Shown piece after piece: positions 61,507-64,000 of a stretch of 64,000 bases of DNA. The DNA lies in NCBI GenBank assembly GCA_947500385.1, contig CANMSA010000001.1:1-64000 (forward strand), in the 5' to 3' direction. A program made the position numbers and the translations under genes. Source of the stretch: an uncultured Flavobacteriaceae bacterium (GTDB lineage Bacteria > Bacteroidota > Bacteroidia > Flavobacteriales > Flavobacteriaceae). Within the stretch, counting starts at the first letter, position 1. Every line of letters starts with the position of its first letter. The notes beneath the pieces were generated by a model that made no database searches, was not told where the DNA came from, and worked only from the letters and a program-made list of their open reading frames with translations.

Positions 61507-61983
61507 ATGAAATACCTAATTACCGTTGATGAAAAAGAAGTATCGGCAACTGAAAAAGACGCCGATGCCCTGGACTTAATTCCGATGGACGCGACCAATT
61601 TTCATCTATTGCAAAACAACAAGGCGTTCGCCGTTCAAGTCTTACATACCGATTTCCTGAACAAGAGCATGACTATTTCGGTCAATGGCAATTCTTATGA
61701 AATAGCCATAAAAGATGCGTTCGATCTACAGGTAAAGGAAATGGGATTACTATCAAATACTTCCCAAAAAGTAAACAGCATCAAAGCGCCGATGCCCGGG
61801 CTGATATTGGAGATAATGGTGGAAGTCGGGCAGGAAATAGCGCAGGGTACTCCCCTATTGGTACTTTCGGCAATGAAAATGGAAAACATTATTCTCTCCC
61901 AGGGTGCCGGAGTTGTAAAATCAATCGAAGTTTCGCAAAACGACGCCGTTGAAAAAGGACAGTTGATCATTAAGATGGAGTAA
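61507..61983 (+). CDS. Biotin carboxyl carrier protein of an acyl-CoA carboxylase
   Basis: A 158-residue carrier. The C-terminal biotinyl domain (about 88-158) has the acceptor lysine Lys124 in SAMKMEN; the N-terminal half is the small beta region typical of BCCPs of propionyl-CoA carboxylase/methylmalonyl-CoA decarboxylase-type complexes in Bacteroidota. It shuttles carboxybiotin between the biotin carboxylase and carboxyltransferase encoded next. It heads the operon behind operator I. Confidence 0.92.
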   Translation: MKYLITVDEKEVSATEKDADALDLIPMDATNFHLLQNNKAFAVQVLHTDFLNKSMTISVNGNSYEIAIKDAFDLQVKEMGLLSNTSQKVNSIKAPMPGLILEIMVEVGQEIAQGTPLLVLSAMKMENIILSQGAGVVKSIEVSQNDAVEKGQLIIKME

Positions 61984-62058
61984 ATACATGCGATAAAGCC
62001 GCCAAAAGAAAATATAAGTAGAAACAAATGGCCAATTCAAAAAAATAAATACAGATCC

Positions 62059-63531
62059 ATGAATAAAATCTTAGTTGCCAATCGTGGTGAAATAGCCTTG
62101 CGCATTATGAAGACGGCGCGAAAAATGGGAATAAAAACGGTGGCTGTTTACTCCGACGTCGACCGTCATTCGCCTCATGTAAAATATGCCGATGAAGCCG
62201 TTTTATTGGGCAATGCACCTTCTTCCGAATCCTACCTGGTCATGGAGAAAGTGATCGATGCCGCCAAGACTACCGGTGCAGAGGGTATCCATCCGGGCTA
62301 TGGCTTTCTAAGCGAAAATGCGGACTTCGCACAAATGGTCTCAGATAAGGGGCTGATTTTTATCGGTCCAAAACCGCATGCCATAAAAGTGATGGGAAAT
62401 AAGCTAGCGGCAAAAGAAACGGTAAAGGACTATAACATTCCAATGGTTCCGGGTATCGAGGAAGCTATTACCGATGTGGCCCTTGCCAAAAAAATAGCCA
62501 ATGAAATCGGGTTTCCCATCTTGATCAAAGCAGCCGCCGGTGGTGGCGGAAAAGGCATGCGCGTTGTTGACAAACAGGAGGAGTTGGCAGAACAAATGGA
62601 GCGTGCCATCAGTGAAGCGGTCGCCGCCTTTGGAGACGGTTCGGTCTTCATAGAAAAATATGTGGGCTCGCCAAGGCATATCGAAATTCAGGTTTTGGCG
62701 GATACCCATGGGAACATCGTACATCTTTTTGAACGGGAATGTAGCGTGCAACGCCGGCATCAAAAAGTAGTTGAAGAAGCTCCTTCGGCGGTACTCACCC
62801 CCGAAATACGACAAAAAATGGGCGAGGCTGCGGTGAAAGTGGCCAAGGCCTGCGACTATGTCGGTGCAGGTACGGTCGAATTTCTACTCGATGAAAACAA
62901 AAATTTTTACTTTTTGGAAATGAATACCCGCTTGCAAGTAGAGCATCCGGTCTCGGAACTTATTTCCGGAATTGATTTGGTAGAACAGCAAATTAAAGTG
63001 GCCAGGGGAGAAAAACTGCCATTCACCCAAAACGACCTAACGATTAAAGGCCATGCGCTAGAAGTGCGGGTGTATGCGGAAGACCCCTTGGAAAACTTTA
63101 TGCCGAGTATTGGGAAACTAGCTACCTATAAAAGACCGAAAGGCCAAGGCATTCGATTGGATGATGGGTTTGAAGAAGGCATGGAAGTCCCGATCTATTA
63201 CGATCCCATGTTGTCGAAATTGATTACCTATGGAAAAACAAGGGAAGAAGCCATTCAACTAATGATTACGGCCATAGACGATTATACCATCGAAGGGGTC
63301 TCGACTACCCTGCCATTTGGAAAGTTTGTTTGCGAACACCAAGCATTTAGGTCGGGGGATTTTGACACGCATTTTGTCAAAAACTATTACTCGCCGGAAA
63401 AAATAACAACCCAATATGAAACGGAAAAAGAAATTGCCGCCCTGGTAGGGTTACAACTCTATTTAGCGAACAAGAAAAAAATGAGTGACACGAAAGCAAC
63501 CGATTCAAACTGGCAAAACAACCGCCTTTAG
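62059..63531 (+). CDS. accC: Biotin carboxylase subunit of an acyl-CoA carboxylase
   Basis: A 490-residue ATP-grasp enzyme that carboxylates biotin on BCCP with bicarbonate and ATP. Signatures: NKILVANRGEIALRIMKTA, HPGYGFLSENADFA, the glycine loop AAGGGGKGMRVV, RHIEIQVLADTHGN, ERECSVQRRHQKV and EMNTRLQVEHPV. It carries an extra ~30-residue charged tail compared with AccC. It lies between BCCP and the carboxyltransferase, so this is a dedicated acyl-CoA (probably propionyl-CoA) carboxylase; the symbol is by family only. Confidence 0.95.
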   Translation: MNKILVANRGEIALRIMKTARKMGIKTVAVYSDVDRHSPHVKYADEAVLLGNAPSSESYLVMEKVIDAAKTTGAEGIHPGYGFLSENADFAQMVSDKGLIFIGPKPHAIKVMGNKLAAKETVKDYNIPMVPGIEEAITDVALAKKIANEIGFPILIKAAAGGGGKGMRVVDKQEELAEQMERAISEAVAAFGDGSVFIEKYVGSPRHIEIQVLADTHGNIVHLFERECSVQRRHQKVVEEAPSAVLTPEIRQKMGEAAVKVAKACDYVGAGTVEFLLDENKNFYFLEMNTRLQVEHPVSELISGIDLVEQQIKVARGEKLPFTQNDLTIKGHALEVRVYAEDPLENFMPSIGKLATYKRPKGQGIRLDDGFEEGMEVPIYYDPMLSKLITYGKTREEAIQLMITAIDDYTIEGVSTTLPFGKFVCEHQAFRSGDFDTHFVKNYYSPEKITTQYETEKEIAALVGLQLYLANKKKMSDTKATDSNWQNNRL

Positions 63532-63558
63532 GAAAGGCAATTTTAGTGAAAAGGAAGT

Positions 63559-64000
63559 ATGAAAGACAACAAACAATTATTGGAAAACAAGCGTGCCGAA
63601 GCCAATTTGGGTGGTGGTCAAGCACGTATTGATAAGCAGCATTCAAAAGGAAAGCTGACCGCCCGGGAACGTGTTCATTTTTTGTTAGACGAAGGTTCTT
63701 TTGAAGAAATGGGGGCCTTGGTTACCCACCGTACCAAAGATTTTGGAATGGAAAAACAGGTGTTCTATGGGGATGGCGTGGTCACGGGATACGGAACCAT
63801 TAACGGAAGACAAGTATGTGTTTTTGCCCAAGATTTTACCGTATTTGGGGGTGCTTTGTCTGAGACCCATGCCGAAAAAATTTGTAAAGTGATGGATATG
63901 GCCATGAAAATCGGGGTGCCCGTGATCGGTTTGAACGATAGTGGTGGCGCCCGTATTCAGGAGGGAGTACGCTCTTTGGGTGGCTATGCGGATATTTTTC
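63559..64000 (+). CDS. Acyl-CoA carboxylase carboxyltransferase subunit, partial at window end
   Basis: The first ~147 residues of a carboxyltransferase, preceded by a good AAGGAAG ribosome site. [36 protein letters not shown] and [25 protein letters not shown] (in parts) are typical of PccB/MmdA-type crotonase-fold subunits. It transfers the carboxyl group to propionyl-CoA or a similar acyl-CoA. The rest, including the specificity region, lies outside the window. Confidence 0.93.
   Translation, partial: MKDNKQLLENKRAEANLGGGQARIDKQHSKGKLTARERVHFLLDEGSFEEMGALVTHRTKDFGMEKQVFYGDGVVTGYGTINGRQVCVFAQDFTVFGGALSETHAEKICKVMDMAMKIGVPVIGLNDSGGARIQEGVRSLGGYADIF

Overview
The window looks like chromosome from a marine member of the Flavobacteriaceae (Bacteroidota; Zobellia/Maribacter/Arenibacter-like, inferred). 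Reasons: a type IX secretion C-terminal sorting domain, many short Sec or Tat lipoprotein signals, a DUF1800/DUF1501 pair, a carboxypeptidase-like regulatory domain protein, weak ribosome binding sites, and promoters resembling the Bacteroidota -7 box TAnnTTTG. No rRNA, tRNA, CRISPR or phage genes were seen.

Layout. 1-1900: tandem repeats interrupted by an IS3-family element with clear ends. 1909-9650: an alpha/beta hydrolase divergent from an operon for a homodimeric-type pyruvate dehydrogenase E1, a two-lipoyl E2, a membrane protein, an unknown protein and a VOC lipoprotein. 9678-14719 (minus): two MFS carriers, a CpcT/CpeT-like protein, a lipoprotein and a quinone-oxidoreductase-like enzyme. 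14952-29562: a dense catabolic block with a calycin-like protein, an aconitase-type hydro-lyase (LeuC-like and LeuD-like) split by a flavin amine oxidase, an HpaI aldolase, a HapK/REDY protein, an SDR, HyuA, an FAD reductase/dehydrogenase, HyuB, a methyltransferase, a SnoaL-like protein and a CpcT-like protein. 29736-36686: VOC, DUF1838, peroxiredoxin, SUMF1, CpcT-like, VOC, a CpcT-like relative and MFS. 36.7-43.9 kb: a less coherent stretch with two decayed genes, a thioesterase, a serine hydrolase and others. 44079-51829 (minus): cytochrome c, two Tat-lipoprotein amine oxidases, CpcT-like, DUF1838 and three VOC proteins. 52400-60068: a GntR/LacI-type regulator, a secreted amidohydrolase, and DUF1800, DUF1501 and a T9SS cytochrome-like protein. 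60366-64000: an MDR reductase and a biotin-dependent acyl-CoA carboxylase (BCCP, BC, partial CT).

The main observation is a shared operator, TNNTTAA-N5-TTAANNA, at nine places in front of almost all of these operons. It is usually present as two copies overlapping by 3 bp (16-bp offset), directly upstream of a TA(A)TTTT promoter-like box. It ties the enzymes into one putative regulon; the GntR/LacI-type protein at 52400 is the best local candidate regulator.

Read together, the genes look like an undescribed catabolic pathway. An extracytoplasmic stage (Tat-lipoprotein flavin oxidases, cytochrome c, CpcT-like bilin-lyase-fold proteins, DUF1838, VOC) would feed small acids through MFS carriers to a cytoplasmic stage (HyuAB lactam/imide hydrolase, FAD enzyme, dehydratase, aldolase), ending in pyruvate (PDH) and an acyl-CoA carboxylase substrate such as propionyl-CoA. 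The substrate is unknown. A tetrapyrrole/bilin-derived or other lactam/imide compound is one speculative fit, argued from the lipocalin-fold CpcT/CpeT paralogues, HapK, HyuAB and the dimethylmaleate-hydratase-like enzyme class.
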